64,000 nt of DNA from Opisthocomus hoazin (lineage: Eukaryota > Chordata > Aves > Opisthocomiformes > Opisthocomidae). The stretch spans positions 8,664,992-8,728,991 of the forward strand of contig NC_134441.1 of assembly GCF_030867145.1 (NCBI RefSeq), in the 5' to 3' direction. The translations under genes were made by a program, and so were the position numbers. The number at the start of each line of letters is the position of its first letter. The first letter of the stretch is position 1. The notes under the pieces were generated by a model. That model was not told the DNA's origin. It ran no database searches and was given only the letters and a program-made list of their open reading frames with translations. Below are positions 36,284 to 47,533 of the stretch, one piece after another.

Positions 36284-37715
36284 GGCTGCGGCTGAGCCCC
36301 TCTGTCCGCAGGCAGCTGAGAAACCCCCTGTCTCGCCCAGCCTCGGCGCCCCAAAACCGGCCGTGGGTCTCAGGTGCCCACGGGGCGCATCCTGCTCCTC
36401 GTCGCGGTGTTGCTGTGCCCCCCGCAGCTGCACAGGACCCTGCCCCGCGCTCAGGGAGGATCTTCGGGATGGCAGCTTTGTCCGGCAGCCTCCTGGGGAG
36501 AGAAATGGAAAATCAGGCTCAGAAATGGGGTGATGTGGGCGAGCACCCTGCGCCGGGAGGGAGACAGCCCCGGGCTCAGCAGCAGCTACGGCTCAGGGGG
36601 AAGAGGAGCAGGAGAACAGCAGCGGGGCTGACCGTGGGCTCCAGGGGAGCACTTACCGAAACCCAGTCTCACCAACACCCCTGAAACGAAGCGTTTGCAG
36701 CAGTCCTGCCTCTGCCCTGGCCGGCACGGAGGGGCAGCTGCTGGCAAAAGGACAAGGGAAGCAGCAGCCGAGCCAGAAAACGGCTCCCAGTGTTGCTGGA
36801 AATAACAGCAGACATTAATGGATAAACGAATGAAGATGCTCTGCCACTTCTGCGTTGCCTCAGAGGCTCGTGCGCCCGCACCCCGCTCGTCCGTCCCTCT
36901 AACGAGGTTAACGAGGCTCTGCTCAGCGCTGCGTCTGGCAGCCGCCAGCCTGGCGTTCGCTGCTGCTCCGGCTCAGGGGGCTCAGCCGAGGTGCGCTCAC
37001 AGACCCCGGCACGGTCCTGCCGAGAGCAGCGCCAGGTTTTCAGGTAACGAGCTGCGAGGGGAATGCCCCCTTGCAGCGGGGTGACAAGGTGACATCCCTG
37101 CACCGGGGATGGAGACCATTTCAGTGCCAGCTGGGTGGGCGCAGCACCAGCCACATGCAGTGTGCCCAGGGGCCGCATCCTGCGCCGGGGCTGTCCATGC
37201 CCAGCTGGTGTGCAGCCCCGCACCTGGCACGCTCCGTTTGTGCCCGTTTTGTCTCCATGACATGGAGACTGGTCTATTAGATTCCTGGCAGTTGCCATGG
37301 TTATGCCAAAGCCCTCCAGGAGATGCTGCATGCAGGACGGGCCAGCACACCGCTGCCAGGGCTGCGGGAAGGGGCACAGAGCATCCCCCCAAGACGCTCC
37401 AGCCATGGGCCGTGGCTCTCCAGGTCCCACGCCGGGGTGGGCACGCTGTCCTGCAGACCAGGCTCCAGCATGAAGCTTGCAACCGGCGTGGGGTGACAGC
37501 TCGGTCCCTGTGTGCCCACCAGCAAGCTCCAGGGAGTTGGTCCTCGCACACAGGGGCAGATGGGGGGGCCTCGCCCCTGGACCCCCACCGCTCTTGAGCA
37601 GGTGCTGGCAAGCCAACCATCCCCACGGCTGCTGCTTGTGCGCTTGGCTGCCAGGTGCTCCCCTGACACGCACCGGGAGCTGGGGGGGCCACTGTGCAAA
37701 TCCACCAGCACTGAC

Positions 37716-37755
37716 CTAAATCCACTTTGTGTTTCTTTTCTTCCTGGATCTCTTC
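37716..37755 (-). other. Possible alternative 3' exon of nucleoplasmin (weak)
   Basis: Minus-strand open segment that, joined to a weak donor inside the acidic last exon (ATC|GTAGAG, exon end 39494), would add S-KRSRKKRNTKWI and stop: a basic, NLS-like tail in phase. The acceptor (CCCTAG) has a poor pyrimidine tract and the donor is non-ideal, so this is a guess. Confidence 0.2.
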
Positions 37756-38733
37756 CTAGGGCTCAGTCTGCACCCCACGAGACGTCTTAACGCAGCTGCT
37801 GGGTCACGCCGAGCAGCCGGCATTCGGCAGGCTCTCCAGTTCCCAGCGCGCTTCATCCCCGGCGGAGGGGTCAGGAGCAATGGATTCATCTGCCCATACT
37901 CCCCCTCCTCGGCAGCCAGCACCCCCGCCTGCAGAACCCCTCTGGGCTGGGGAGCGGGGGGCCGCATCGCCCCCAGGCTCACCCCACGAGGGACCTTCAG
38001 CCCCGGCAGCAGGGTGCAAGGGAGAGCCCTCACCCCCAGACCGACCGCCTCGGGGCAGCGGCGGGTCCTCGAGCTGATCCCGGTGGGGGAAATCAGCCAG
38101 AATCGCCCGTTTCAGCGAGAAATGCGGTGCTGGGGCTCGGACGCTCTCCTCGGAAGGAGCACACGGTCTTGTGTGCTGGGAGAAGCTGTAACTGCTCCTT
38201 CTAGTTCTGCTCTCCCCCCTCGCTCGCCCGCAGAGCCCGGGGCTGGGCACAGCAGTGCCCTCCTGCCCCCCACCCCAGGGCGCGTCTCGGACCCCCGGGC
38301 AGGGAGGGGGCTCGGGGCGCACACTTGCCTTGCAGGAGGTGATGCCCAAGAAACCCCTTCCCAGGGCGAAGGCTGCGTGCGTGTGGTCGCCCTGCGGTCC
38401 TGTCCCCTCGCGTCCCCTCGCCAGGCACAGCCCACGCCAGCGGCTGACGTGGGGCCAGGCTGCAGCCCATCAGGGCTGGCCACTGGCTTCACCCAGGCCC
38501 ATCTCTGGCCTCTCCCAGGCCATTACAGCGTGACGACAGCAATCATCCCTCTGTGCGCCCATCAGCTCCTCTCGCTGGCTTTTTCTATTTTAAGTGGGGA
38601 AAATAAAGAAAGACCTGCGTGCTCCCTTCCAGCCCACCCTGCCTGCGGATTCAGGGCTCCCCTTTAAAGTCAGCCTCCCTGCCAGGCAACACCACACTCG
38701 CAATGGATTTGGGCAATTTTCACAATTAGGAGT

Positions 38734-38739
38734 TTTAAT
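38734..38739 (-). terminator. Possible nucleoplasmin poly(A) signal (ATTAAA on - strand)
   Basis: ATTAAA on - inside an AT-rich block about 750 nt beyond the nucleoplasmin stop. No canonical AATAAA occurs nearer. Confidence 0.35.
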
Positions 38740-39489
38740 TATATTATTTCAGCGGCTGCTTGTTCTGGGCAGCTTTTGGCTGCGTTTCCCGGGGCTGCCG
38801 CGCAAACAGGAACACGACTTTGTCCCGTTGATCCGAACGGGCGCTGGTGGGGTCAGAGCCATTCCTGCCGGAACAAAAGGCCCATTAGAAGGGAGCTGGC
38901 TAGAGAATCAGTGCCGGGGCTGCGCAGGGGGGCACGAGCGCCTCGGCCTCCGAGCATCGTGTCCTCCTCCAGCAGGGTGGCTGAGCTTGTGTGTCCATTT
39001 CGGAGCACGGTGACACACTGGGGCTGGAGAGCCCCCGCACCCCCCACCCTGGCAGTGGTCAGGATCTCCCCAGGGGCTGCTCGCTGCAATCCCCAGCCCC
39101 TCAGACCCACGGGTTCGCAGCACGACCCACAGCATCACGGTGATCACACCCGTGGAATGAGTTTTCCTGAGAGGCTGCTGGGAGCAGCCGGAGGCAGCAG
39201 GGACAGGGCAGCAGGCGATAGCGCAGGAGCACCAGAGCACTGACCAGACCGTGTATTTGCACTTACCCAGTGTCATTGCAATAAAAAGAGGCAAAAGGAG
39301 CATTTCTGGGAGCATGGGAGGAATGGAGGGGGCAGGGAGGAGACAAGGGATGATGTCCAGAGCCCAGTTTGTGTCCCCGGCAAGCCTCCACCCCCTTCAA
39401 GGATCATCCCGGCGCAGGGCGTCCCCACCATCACCGTCACGCCATCTCCACTCCCAGAGCCACAAAGTCTTCTCCAAGCTGCAGCTACT

Positions 39490-40779
39490 CTACGATGCTC
39501 TAGCATCATCCTCATCCCCTGTGTCTTCCTCTGAGATCTCTTCCTCATGGGCTTCGGACCTGGCATCGTCTTCCACTGAGAAGGGGGGAGACGCAGGGCT
39601 GCAGGGGGAGGGGGTGGCCCCGGCCCGCCGAGGGGAGGTGAAACCCCCCGGCTGCGGACACAGCCGGCGATCCCCCCCCACGCTGGGAGTGGGAACACAG
39701 ACACCACCCCACCCCATGGCAAAGCAGAGCGGAGAGCCGGCACCGACCACCGTGTCGAGCCCACGAATGCAAACAAGGAGACCAGCAACCCCCCATCCCC
39801 GGGGCGAAGCAGCCCTGCCACCGCAGCCACCACGGGACCGTCCCCAGCGCAGCCCCCAGCCCCCACAGCTCGGTGGCACTCACGGGTGACGTGCTGCCCG
39901 CTGAGATAGACCGGTCCAGCTCCACACTTGAGCACGAAGGTGACGGGAGGGAGCAGCTCCAGACCTTTGAGGCTGATCTGCAAAGAGTCAGAGCTCAGAG
40001 CCCCCCCAGACCAGCAGCCCACGTTAACCCCTGCGGCTCTGTCACAGGGCGAGCAGCTCCTCTGCCCCACAGAGGGGTTTGCAGACCGTCGGATGGACAC
40101 GGCCAGAGCGAGAAGAAGACCCAGCGTTGCCCGGAGCCTCACCCACAGCCCAGAGACGAGGTTCCTGGGGTGAAACCATCACCCTGCGGCCAGGGGCTGC
40201 ATGCCGGGGGTTTGCCCTCACCATGGGGAGCACCGAGGTCCGCAGCGCCGCGATGGGCACCGGCTTGTTGTCTCCAGAAGTGTTTTTCGAGTCAACGGCC
40301 ACCACGTGCAGCTCGTCCCCGGCCTCGGCTCCCAGGCAGATCTGCAGAGCCAAGCAGAGAGCCCATGGCAGGGAGCCCGGCTGTCAGCCGGCCCCGCTGC
40401 TGGGGCACAGGCTCGCTCCGAGGGGCTCTTTGGCAAGCCTTGGAGCTCACCGTTCTCAGCAGCACCAGGTGCTCCAAGAGGTCGTCGTCCTCCTTCACCA
40501 CGCAGCTCCGGGCGCCCGCGTTCAGCTGGCAGCCTACGGGGACACAGCACCATCTGCACACGCGTGTGCTGCTGCCCCGGGCGAGCCAGAAGCAGCGGGG
40601 AGGCTTTGCTGGGCACACACACCGTGAGAAAGGGGAAACACCCCCCGGGTCCCCACGGGGCACGGCCACCGCCTCCCCACTCCACCAAGCCAGCCCAGGG
40701 TGCGCAGGTCCATACCCCACAGCGCAGCAACGGGTCTGTCCTCCGACAGCAGCCTGGAGAAGGGAGAAGAGTTGCTCAT
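39490..40779 (-). CDS. NPM2: Nucleoplasmin-family histone chaperone (NPM2-like)
   Basis: Pentameric histone chaperone. NPM2 stores H2A-H2B in the egg and remodels sperm and early-embryo chromatin. Five coding exons on -: 40716-40779, 40451-40533, 40222-40341, 39884-39977, 39490-39575. They total 447 nt and 148 residues, all in phase. Family features: LWGCQLNAG start of the core, LLRTICLGAEAGDELHVV, PVPIAALRTSVLPM, and LLPPVTFVLKCGAGPVYLSG, which covers the core beta-barrel to its end. A short acidic tail (EEEISEEDTGDEDD) follows. The Lys/Arg-rich tail with the bipartite NLS seen in human (214 aa) and frog proteins is not encoded in these exons. NPM3 is the alternative; LWGCQL and ICLG fit NPM2 better. 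Confidence 0.85.
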
Positions 40780-41969
40780 CCTCCACAGCTGACCCAACAC
40801 CAGCAACCAGCTCCTGGGGAACAAACACCAGAGAAAGCGGTGTTCGGCTGCTCGGCAGCGGAAACGCGACTCACAAGCACCGAGAGCAAACCCTCCAGCC
40901 CCAGAAGCCCAGAGCCAGGAGAGCAGCACGCAGCTCGCACCAGGACAGCGGCTGGACCAGCCCTCCCTGAGCAGGAGAGGGGAGAGTAAATCCAGGCAGC
41001 TGCCTGGGCATCCGCTGGGGAAAGGAAAAGCCCCTTAAATGCCTTTACAGACAAAACCAGCTCTAGGAGGACAAGCAGCCTCCCTGGGGCAGGGGAGCAC
41101 GGTAAGCAAAGGCAGCACAGGGAGCTCGGTGCAGCCCCCCAGCACAGAGCAATTTTGGCTGACCGGAGCAGCTACAACCTGGAGGAAGCCCTTAGTCACG
41201 AGCAAGCGCTTGGGGGCCTCGAAACGCCACGCAAGCATCCAGCGCTCCGCCAGCATCAGCACAGCCAGCCCGGAGCTGGGGTGTGGGAGGGAGCTGCCCC
41301 CCTCCCCACACACACAGTGGGGGTCTGAGGGGACCACAGGGTTTGTGTCCCCCCCAGCAGCCCACACCCAGCCAGGGAAAACAGCACCCAGAGAGGGAGA
41401 ACCCCAACACCCAGTGCTGGCTGCTAATAAAGAGGAGGGGGACCTCGAGGGAGGTGCAGCTTGGGAACGCAGCGCAGGTGCTGCGGGAGGGGGTCTGCCT
41501 CCCCCCAGCTGGCACCAATGCACCCACCACCCCCTCCCCACCGCACACCCCCCGGGAGGACCCAGGGCAAGCAAGGAAGCCCATCTGAGCCAACTTTAGC
41601 TTGATTAGAGATGAGGACACTAGCCCTGGACAGGCAGAGACGTGGGACAGCCCCCCACGTCCCCTGGGACAGCCCCCCTTCACCCCCTGCCCAGGGCTCA
41701 CCTGCCATAACACTCATTAACACGGTGCCTTCTGGGGGGCTAACGAGCGGCTCCTGGGCTGGACCATGTCCCTTTGCAGCCCGCAGTGGGTCACTGGGGG
41801 TAACCCAGAGAGAATGCAGCCATGGGGGGGCCTGGGGACACCCGGGACCTGCTTGTGCTGGGGGTCAGCTGCAGGGATCAGAGAGCAGCCCCCCAAGAGC
41901 CATCAGAGCCAGCAAACCAGCGCCTGAGGCTCTGAGACGGAAGCAGTTGGCGAGAGCTGTGTTTTTCTC

Positions 41970-41975
41970 TTTATT
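41970..41975 (-). terminator. Orphan minus-strand AATAAA
   Basis: TTTATT on + after a T-rich run. No upstream coding gene other than ADRB3 (3.5 kb away) could use it. Confidence 0.3.
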
Positions 41976-42574
41976 TCGTGATCTCACCCTTGCGGGGTAC
42001 TAAAAGCAAAAGGCACCAAGGGACAATCCCAGCAGGGAGACCCCCAGCACCCCGGTCCCTGGGGCTGCAGCCAGACCAGACCCCCAGCACCCCGGTCCCT
42101 GGGGCCGAAGCCGGACCCCGCGGCTCCGTGTGGGAGCTGGGATTTCCCCAGCACGCAGAGGTGGCACTGGGCCCTCTGCACGGGCTCCCGGGAGGGATGG
42201 GGTGGCCAGGACAGCCTGGGGGGCACGCGGGATGCCCTGGCCATCGTCCTGGCGTGGGGCTCTCTGCCTCTCCCGAGCAAACGTTCACACTGTTAAGAAG
42301 CTCCAGATTGACGTGGGATAGAGGTGCCCTCTTGCTGGTGCACTCCCAGGCTGGCAAAGCCCTGGGGGGCACAGGGGAGGTGTGGAGGGCTGGGGCTGGC
42401 CCCACGGCATGCCCAGAGCCCGGCTGCTCCCTGCCTGCCCGCTCAGCCGGTCCTGCGGCCACAGCCTGGGGAGGGGGACGCAGCCCCGAGCCTCGGGCAG
42501 CCCCTCGGGAAGGGCGCATCAGGAACCATCCCTCTGCTCGGCACAGACCGGGAGGCATCGCAGGGTTTCGGAGA

Positions 42575-42580
42575 TTTATT
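42575..42580 (-). terminator. Orphan minus-strand AATAAA; possible distal ADRB3 end
   Basis: TTTATT on + . The upstream 120 bp in - sense is AT-richer and 3'UTR-like. It is about 2.9 kb beyond the ADRB3 stop. Confidence 0.35.
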
Positions 42581-43719
42581 TCACCCAGAGGGTGGGGGGG
42601 GGGGGGGAGACAAAACAGGAGAAAAACTTCACAGTCACCGTGACGTATTTACAGCCAGCATTATCCCCAAAGTCACGGCGTGGCGGCGTGGCACGGACAC
42701 AGCCACGGACGTACGCACGCCCCGAGCTACCGCAGCCCTGCCGCTGCCTCCCACCGCGCCGGCAGCACAGCGAGGGTTCAAGGCAAGAGCGAATCACCTC
42801 CCCGTCCTCGCCCCGCTGCCCCACGTACCCAGACCAGCGCGCAGGGGCCGCGGGATGAAACCCGCCCTCCTACAACGCTCTGCCCGCCTGACCCCGCTGC
42901 TGCTCCTCCAGCTCCATCTGAACTTCCCCCCATCCCCGAACGGCACGGACACCTGGACACCTGCCCCACACGGAGAGGGAGAAACAGGAGGAGACTGGAC
43001 AAGAGCATAATTCACATTTTTTGCCCAGGCCCCCCTGCTCACAGCTTCCCTTGCTCCCCCCGCGCTTTTCCGTCACTAAAGGCATCGCTGCGGCTCCCGG
43101 AATCGCACCCAGCCCTGGGGACGCAGCTGCTGGGGCAGGCATGGATGGAGATCCTGGAAAGGGCTCAGGTCTGCAGGAGGCTCTGCTGCCCTTCCCGATG
43201 GGCTGTCCGACACCCGGCCGAGCCCCGGACGGCAGGGGCCTTTGGGAGGGCAGAGCTGCTGGCCAGGAAGCCCCCCCGGGTGGGAGCTTGTCCCCCGTCT
43301 GCCCGGGGAGTGCAGGGACGTCCCCGAGGCTGCACATCCTCTTGGCGAGCGTCTCGGGAGCTTTTTCCCAGCTGGCTCCAGCCCTCCACGTCTCGAGAGA
43401 CCACAAGCGCTCCCGAGGAAGAGTCCCCCTCCTCTCCGGGTCGGTGCATGCACCGAAGGCTCCTTCCAGCGCCGTCACCCCCAGCACCGCTCCTCCGTCC
43501 CCTTCGCAGCGCCCGGCCCTGCAGGAAGATGGCGGGAGGCGATGCAGCATCACCCACCGGGCTCAGCCCTCGCCGGGGACAGGGACCCAAAGCCACCGCC
43601 CCGCAAGAAAGGGGAGCAGCAGGCACGGAGAGGACCCAGGACTGGAGCTGGGCAGAAAGCACCGTGTGTAAGGTCCGGAGCTGCGGCAGCCGTGAGCCAG
43701 CATGGCAGAGGCAGCCGCC

Positions 43720-44012
43720 CCGATGGGGGTCGAAGCACCTGGGGTGGGCAATGGGGTGTCAGCAGACGGCCGGGGGTTGAAGCCCCCCAGGGTGGGCAGT
43801 GGGGTGTCAGCAGATGGCTGGGGGTCCGAGCCCCCCAGGGCGGGCAGTGGGCTGTCAGCAGATGGCTGGGGGTCCAAGCCCCCCAGGGCGGGCAGTGGGC
43901 TGTCAGCAGACGGCCGGGGGTCGAAGCCCCCCAGGGCGGGCAGTGGGCTGCCAGCAGACGGCCGGGGGTCCGAGTCCCCCAGGGCGGGCAGTGGGCTGTC
44001 AGCAGACGGCCG
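43720..44012 (+). repeat. 48-bp minisatellite, about 6 copies
   Basis: Unit GGGCTGTCAGCAGATGGCTG followed by GGGGTCCAAGCCCCCCAGGG and CGGGCAGT, 48 bp, with copies differing at a few sites (GACGGCCG/GATGGCTG). The period is a multiple of three, hence the long open frames on both strands. Confidence 0.95.
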
Positions 44013-45090
44013 GGCTGACGCCAGGCTCACGTGCCGAGAGCGGGCAGCTGCCTGCGGGCAGGCCAAAGGCTGCGCTCCCCGGGGAGGGCAGCGGGCAAAC
44101 GGGCAGAGGAGAGGCGGCGGGGGACGACGGCCCGGCCGGGGGAAGCACACTCACTGTCGTCCCGGCTCTCGGCGGCTCCCGCTCAGACGGAAGGACCCGC
44201 TGGCGTCTCTCTGCCGGCAAACCTTAAAGAGCAGAGCACAGCGCGTGAGGAGCCCAGACCTCTCCCACCATTTACTGTCCCGCGTTCCCAGGACGGATGA
44301 ATCCTTCCTCAGTACACGCAACTTCGGAAAACTCTTCCCAGCACCTCTCTCTGCACTTCCCTGCCGACGGCGGCTCTGCCTGCGCGTGCTGGCAGGAACC
44401 TCTCCTGCCTTCGGCGTCAGGAAGGGTTCCGGACCAGAGAAAGCCACTTAAAATCCAGACTAACCAGAAAAATTCCAATTTCATCATTCTGATTAAAAAC
44501 TCAGGGGGAAAAAACCCACCCTGTAATTTGCCGACGGAGATGTGAACCCACGTGAGGGCGCAGGCAGGGGGCTGGCAGGGCAGAGCCCCAGCGCGGGCGT
44601 CCCCGCCAGCTCTGCCCCGGCACAGGGCTGCTGGCTCCGGGCAGCCCGGCTCCGTCCGCAGGGCTGACGGCAGCGAGCGACGGAGGGCGATGAAATAAAT
44701 TCCCCTCCCAGAATGACTCTGTCGGAGGGCAAAGCGACCGGCAGAGCCCAGGCTGGCAAGAGTGACCCCCCAGCTGCCTCACTGCAGAGGGGCTCCCCGC
44801 GTTTTCCTTCTTTACCAGCAGAAAGTGGGAGTGGGGGGAGAAGGGGGGAAATCCCAGGCTTTGGGCATTCCTACCCAGCTGCTTTGCTCCCTGTTCCCCA
44901 CCAGCTTTTTCTTCACCCAGGAGCAGCAGACCTGGTCCCGGCAGGCTCGGCTGTTCCCCGGGAAGGGACGAGGTGGGACTGGGACCTCAGTTTTGCAGCG
45001 CCGGGGTTTTAGGGGAACCTAAAGGCAAAGGGCAGTGGTTCCCAGCCCCACACCCCAGCACCTCTCCCACGCACCCCAGGCACTGCCTGT

Positions 45091-45369
45091 CCTCCAGCTC
45101 CAGGGTCTGCCTGCCCTCCGGCTCCGGGGTCTGCCTGCCCTCCGGCTCCGGGGTCTGCCTGCCCTCCAGCTCCGGGGTCTGCCTGCCCTCCGGCTCCGGG
45201 GTCTGCCTGCCCTCCGGCTCCGGGGTCTGCCTGCCCTCCAGCTCCGGGGTCTGCCTGCCCTCCGGCTCCGGGGTCTGCCTGCCCTCTGGCTCCGGGGTCT
45301 GCCTGCCCTCCGACTCCGGGGTCTGCTTGCCCTCCGGCTCCGGGGTCTGCTTGCCCTCTGGCTCCGTGC
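45091..45369 (+). repeat. 24-bp minisatellite, about 11.6 copies, with 72-bp higher order
   Basis: Unit CTCCGGCTCCGGGGTCTGCC TGCC. In the first nine units the fourth base alternates A, G, G, giving a three-unit (72-bp) higher-order pattern. The array ends about 100 bp downstream of the ADRB3 stop, so it is probably inside the ADRB3 3'UTR (antisense in this orientation). Confidence 0.95.
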
Positions 45370-45466
45370 TGCGCCATCAGACCACAGCCCTGCCATCCAC
45401 AGCCCCCCTGGTCACACCCCAAAGGTCTGGTCCCCCGGAGCCCCCCGAGCGGGTGCCGGCGGGTAC

Positions 45467-46759
45467 CTACTCGTCAAGCTGCGAGCACAGCGTGGTCTGG
45501 GTGCCCTGCGGCCAGGACTCGCCCAGGGGCCGCTGCCGGTGTCCACTGCCCTGGGACGGGCTGGTCTCCTCCGTCCGGCTGCTGCAGCGGCTGCTGCTGC
45601 CGCTGCCCCGAGCCTCGCCATCCTCCCCGGGGTGCCCGGGGGCTGCCACCTTGCTGTCCTCCGAGGGGCCCCCCTGGGGGCTGAAGGCACAGGGGCAGCG
45701 CTGCAGGTCCTGTGAGACGGCATGGAGCCGGCGGTCGGCGCGGCGCGGGCAGCACAGCAGCTTGCGGAACGCGCTCCTGAAGTCGGGGCTGCGGCAGTAG
45801 ATGATGGGGTTGAAGGCTGAGTTGACGTAGCCCAGCCAGTTGAGGAAGAGGAAGAGCTGATCGGGCACTAGCGGCCGGCAGAAGACCTTGATGATGTTGG
45901 CCACGAAGAAGGGAAGCCAGCAGAGCGTGAAGGTGCCTATGATGATGCCCAGGGTCTTGAGTGCCTTGTGCTCCTTGATGGCCAGCAGACGGGAGGGCCG
46001 TCTCCGCCGGCCACTCCTGGAGCTGGGGCTGGGGGGCTCCTGCAGGAACCTCATCTTGTCCTTGCCGATGAGCCGGACGTGCCGCGTAGCCACAGCAAAG
46101 ACACGGACATAGACAAAGATCATGACGACCAGGGGCACGTAGAAGGAGATGGTGGAGGAGATGATGGCGTAGGTCACGTTGGTGACAAAGTCGCAGCAGC
46201 GCGGGTCATCGTAGCAGCGCAGCGCCTGCTCGTCCGCCCCGTCCCGCCACCAGTGGTTCATGATGGGCAGGAAGGAGATGAAGGCAGAGATGGCCCACAC
46301 CAGGCACACCACAGCCCGCGCCCTGCCCTTGGTCACCAGCACCTTGTACTGCAGCGGCGACGTGATGGCGAGGTAGCGGTCCACGGCGATGGCGCACAGC
46401 GTCTCGATGCTGGCCGTGACGCACAGCACGTCCAGTGAGGTCCACAGCTCGCAGACCACCGTCCCGTAGGGCCAGTGGCCGCTCAGCAGGATGGTGGCCC
46501 CCGGCGGCACCACCAGCAAGCCCATGATGAGGTCGGCGCAGGCCAGCGAGGTGATGAAGACGTTGGTCATGGTCTGCAGCCGTGGCGTCTTGGCGATGGC
46601 CACGATCACCAGCAAGTTGCCGGCCACGATGACCAGCACGGTGAGGCTGAGCGCGGCCCCCACCGCCCACTGCCGGCTCAGGCTGGGGGTCCCGCTGCAG
46701 TTGCCCAGCGCTGCCGTTGCCCCCCAGGCGCTGCCGTCGCCCCCGGGCAGGGGACCCAT
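45467..46759 (-). CDS. ADRB3: ADRB3, beta-3 adrenergic receptor
   Basis: Class A amine GPCR; the avian orthologue is the receptor described in turkey as beta-4C. Gs-coupled, binds adrenaline and noradrenaline. One open exon of 1293 nt (430 aa). Key residues: sequon Asn20; ligand Asp110 in TM3; DRY 127-129; TM5 Ser201, Ser202 and Ser205; CWLP 280-283; NPIIY 317-321; Cys336-Cys337 as palmitoylation site. Identity to ADRB3 rather than ADRB1/2 rests on the short N-terminus, short third loop and position next to RAB11FIP1 and EIF4EBP1. The frame stays open upstream, but the ATG at 46759 gives the normal N-terminal length. The tail is Ser/Gly-rich and ends SQLDE; a small 3' coding exon as in mammals is not seen. 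Confidence 0.93.
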   Translation of the reverse strand: MGPLPGGDGSAWGATAALGNCSGTPSLSRQWAVGAALSLTVLVIVAGNLLVIVAIAKTPRLQTMTNVFITSLACADLIMGLLVVPPGATILLSGHWPYGTVVCELWTSLDVLCVTASIETLCAIAVDRYLAITSPLQYKVLVTKGRARAVVCLVWAISAFISFLPIMNHWWRDGADEQALRCYDDPRCCDFVTNVTYAIISSTISFYVPLVVMIFVYVRVFAVATRHVRLIGKDKMRFLQEPPSPSSRSGRRRRPSRLLAIKEHKALKTLGIIIGTFTLCWLPFFVANIIKVFCRPLVPDQLFLFLNWLGYVNSAFNPIIYCRSPDFRSAFRKLLCCPRRADRRLHAVSQDLQRCPCAFSPQGGPSEDSKVAAPGHPGEDGEARGSGSSSRCSSRTEETSPSQGSGHRQRPLGESWPQGTQTTLCSQLDE

Positions 46760-47019
46760 CGCGGCCGGGCCGGGGGGCTGCGGGGGCTGCGGGCCGGCAG
46801 CCCCGACGTGCGCTGCCCGCTGCCGGAGCGCGGAGCAGCCCTCGGGGCGGACCGGGGGGGCGGACCGGGGGGGCCGGGCTCCCCTCCGGCCGCTCCCCGG
46901 GCCCTCCCGGAGGAGGAGCCTCTCAAGGAGCGGGGCCGGGGCCGGGCAGCCCCCGCTTCGGAGATCAGCGGAGGGAGAGGGGGCTGCGGCACCGCCTCCC
47001 CCCCCGGCCGGGCACCCCC

Positions 47020-47250
47020 CTCCCGCCCGCTCCCCTCGGCATCCCCCCGGTCCCGCAGCATCGCTCCTTGTCCCTCCCCACGCACCCCGTGTGTTCCCCC
47101 CCGCCGTCCCCCGGGTCCCGCAGCATCGCTCCCTGTCCCTCCCCACGCACCCTGTGTGTTCCCCCCCGCCGTCCCCCGGGTCCCGCAGCATCGCTCCCTG
47201 TCCCTCCCCACGCACCCTGCGTCCCCCCCGCCGTCCCCCGGGTCCTGCCC
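47020..47250 (+). repeat. 65-bp minisatellite, about 3.3 copies, upstream of ADRB3
   Basis: Unit CCGTCCCCCGGGTCCCGCAG followed by CATCGCTCCCTGTCCCTCCC and CACGCACCCTGTGTGTTCCCCCCCG. It starts about 260 bp upstream of the ADRB3 ATG, so it lies in the 5'UTR or proximal promoter. Confidence 0.9.
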
Positions 47251-47527
47251 CGCTCCCCCCTCACCCTGCTCCCCCCATTCCCCTCACCGTGGGCTCCAGC
47301 CCCGCTCCACGCACCCCGGGGTCTCGCCCTGCACCCCTCACCGCACACCCCGGGCTTGGCCGGGTGCCCCTGGCCGCGCTCAGGCCCTCCCTGGGCAGGG
47401 CGGGCTGTCCCCGGCGGGGACGATGACACCCCTGTCCCCCCGACAGCAGCAGCGGGACGGCCGGCTGACGGCCCCCTCCCAAAAGATGACACCCAGGGCA
47501 TCTCGCAGTCCCCATTTCGCTTCCACG

Positions 47528-47533
47528 TTTATT
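47528..47533 (-). terminator. Orphan minus-strand AATAAA upstream of ADRB3
   Basis: TTTATT on + about 770 bp upstream of the ADRB3 start. It would end a minus-strand transcript coming from 48-57 kb, where no gene is recognised. It may be chance. Confidence 0.2.

Larger units (their letters stand above)
36284..39489. other. Intergenic region, PRLHR-like to nucleoplasmin
   Basis: No complete gene recognised. The 36.3-36.7 kb part is presumably 5'UTR and promoter of the PRLHR-like gene. An AT-rich block at 38690-38800 (CAATTAGG, TTTTAATTATATT) holds a minus-strand ATTAAA and could be a conserved element or the end of the nucleoplasmin 3'UTR. A possible basic terminal exon on - is at 37716-37755. 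Confidence 0.5.
40780..45090. other. Intergenic region between nucleoplasmin and ADRB3
   Basis: No coding exon recognised on either strand. A splice-acceptor-like site near 40815 (- strand) could mark a 5'UTR exon boundary of nucleoplasmin. Two minus-strand AATAAA signals (41970-41975 and 42575-42580) lie here. The second ends an AT-richer, 3'UTR-like stretch that may belong to a long ADRB3 3'UTR or to an unrecognised transcript. A 13-14 G run lies at 42595-42608. Confidence 0.5.

Noticed and set aside
45009-45422. Gly/Ala/Pro repeat protein antisense to ADRB3 3'UTR
   Set aside because: The 24-bp repeat period is a multiple of three, so all frames stay open; no start or splice context.
36284-45466. 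GOT1L1 between RAB11FIP1 and ADRB3
   Set aside because: No aminotransferase motif was seen on either strand. The gene may be mammal-specific, so I do not call it a loss.
46760-47215. N-terminal extension of the ADRB3 frame
   Set aside because: It is open because of the 65-bp minisatellite and high GC. The ATG at 46759 gives the normal beta-receptor N-terminus with a sequon.
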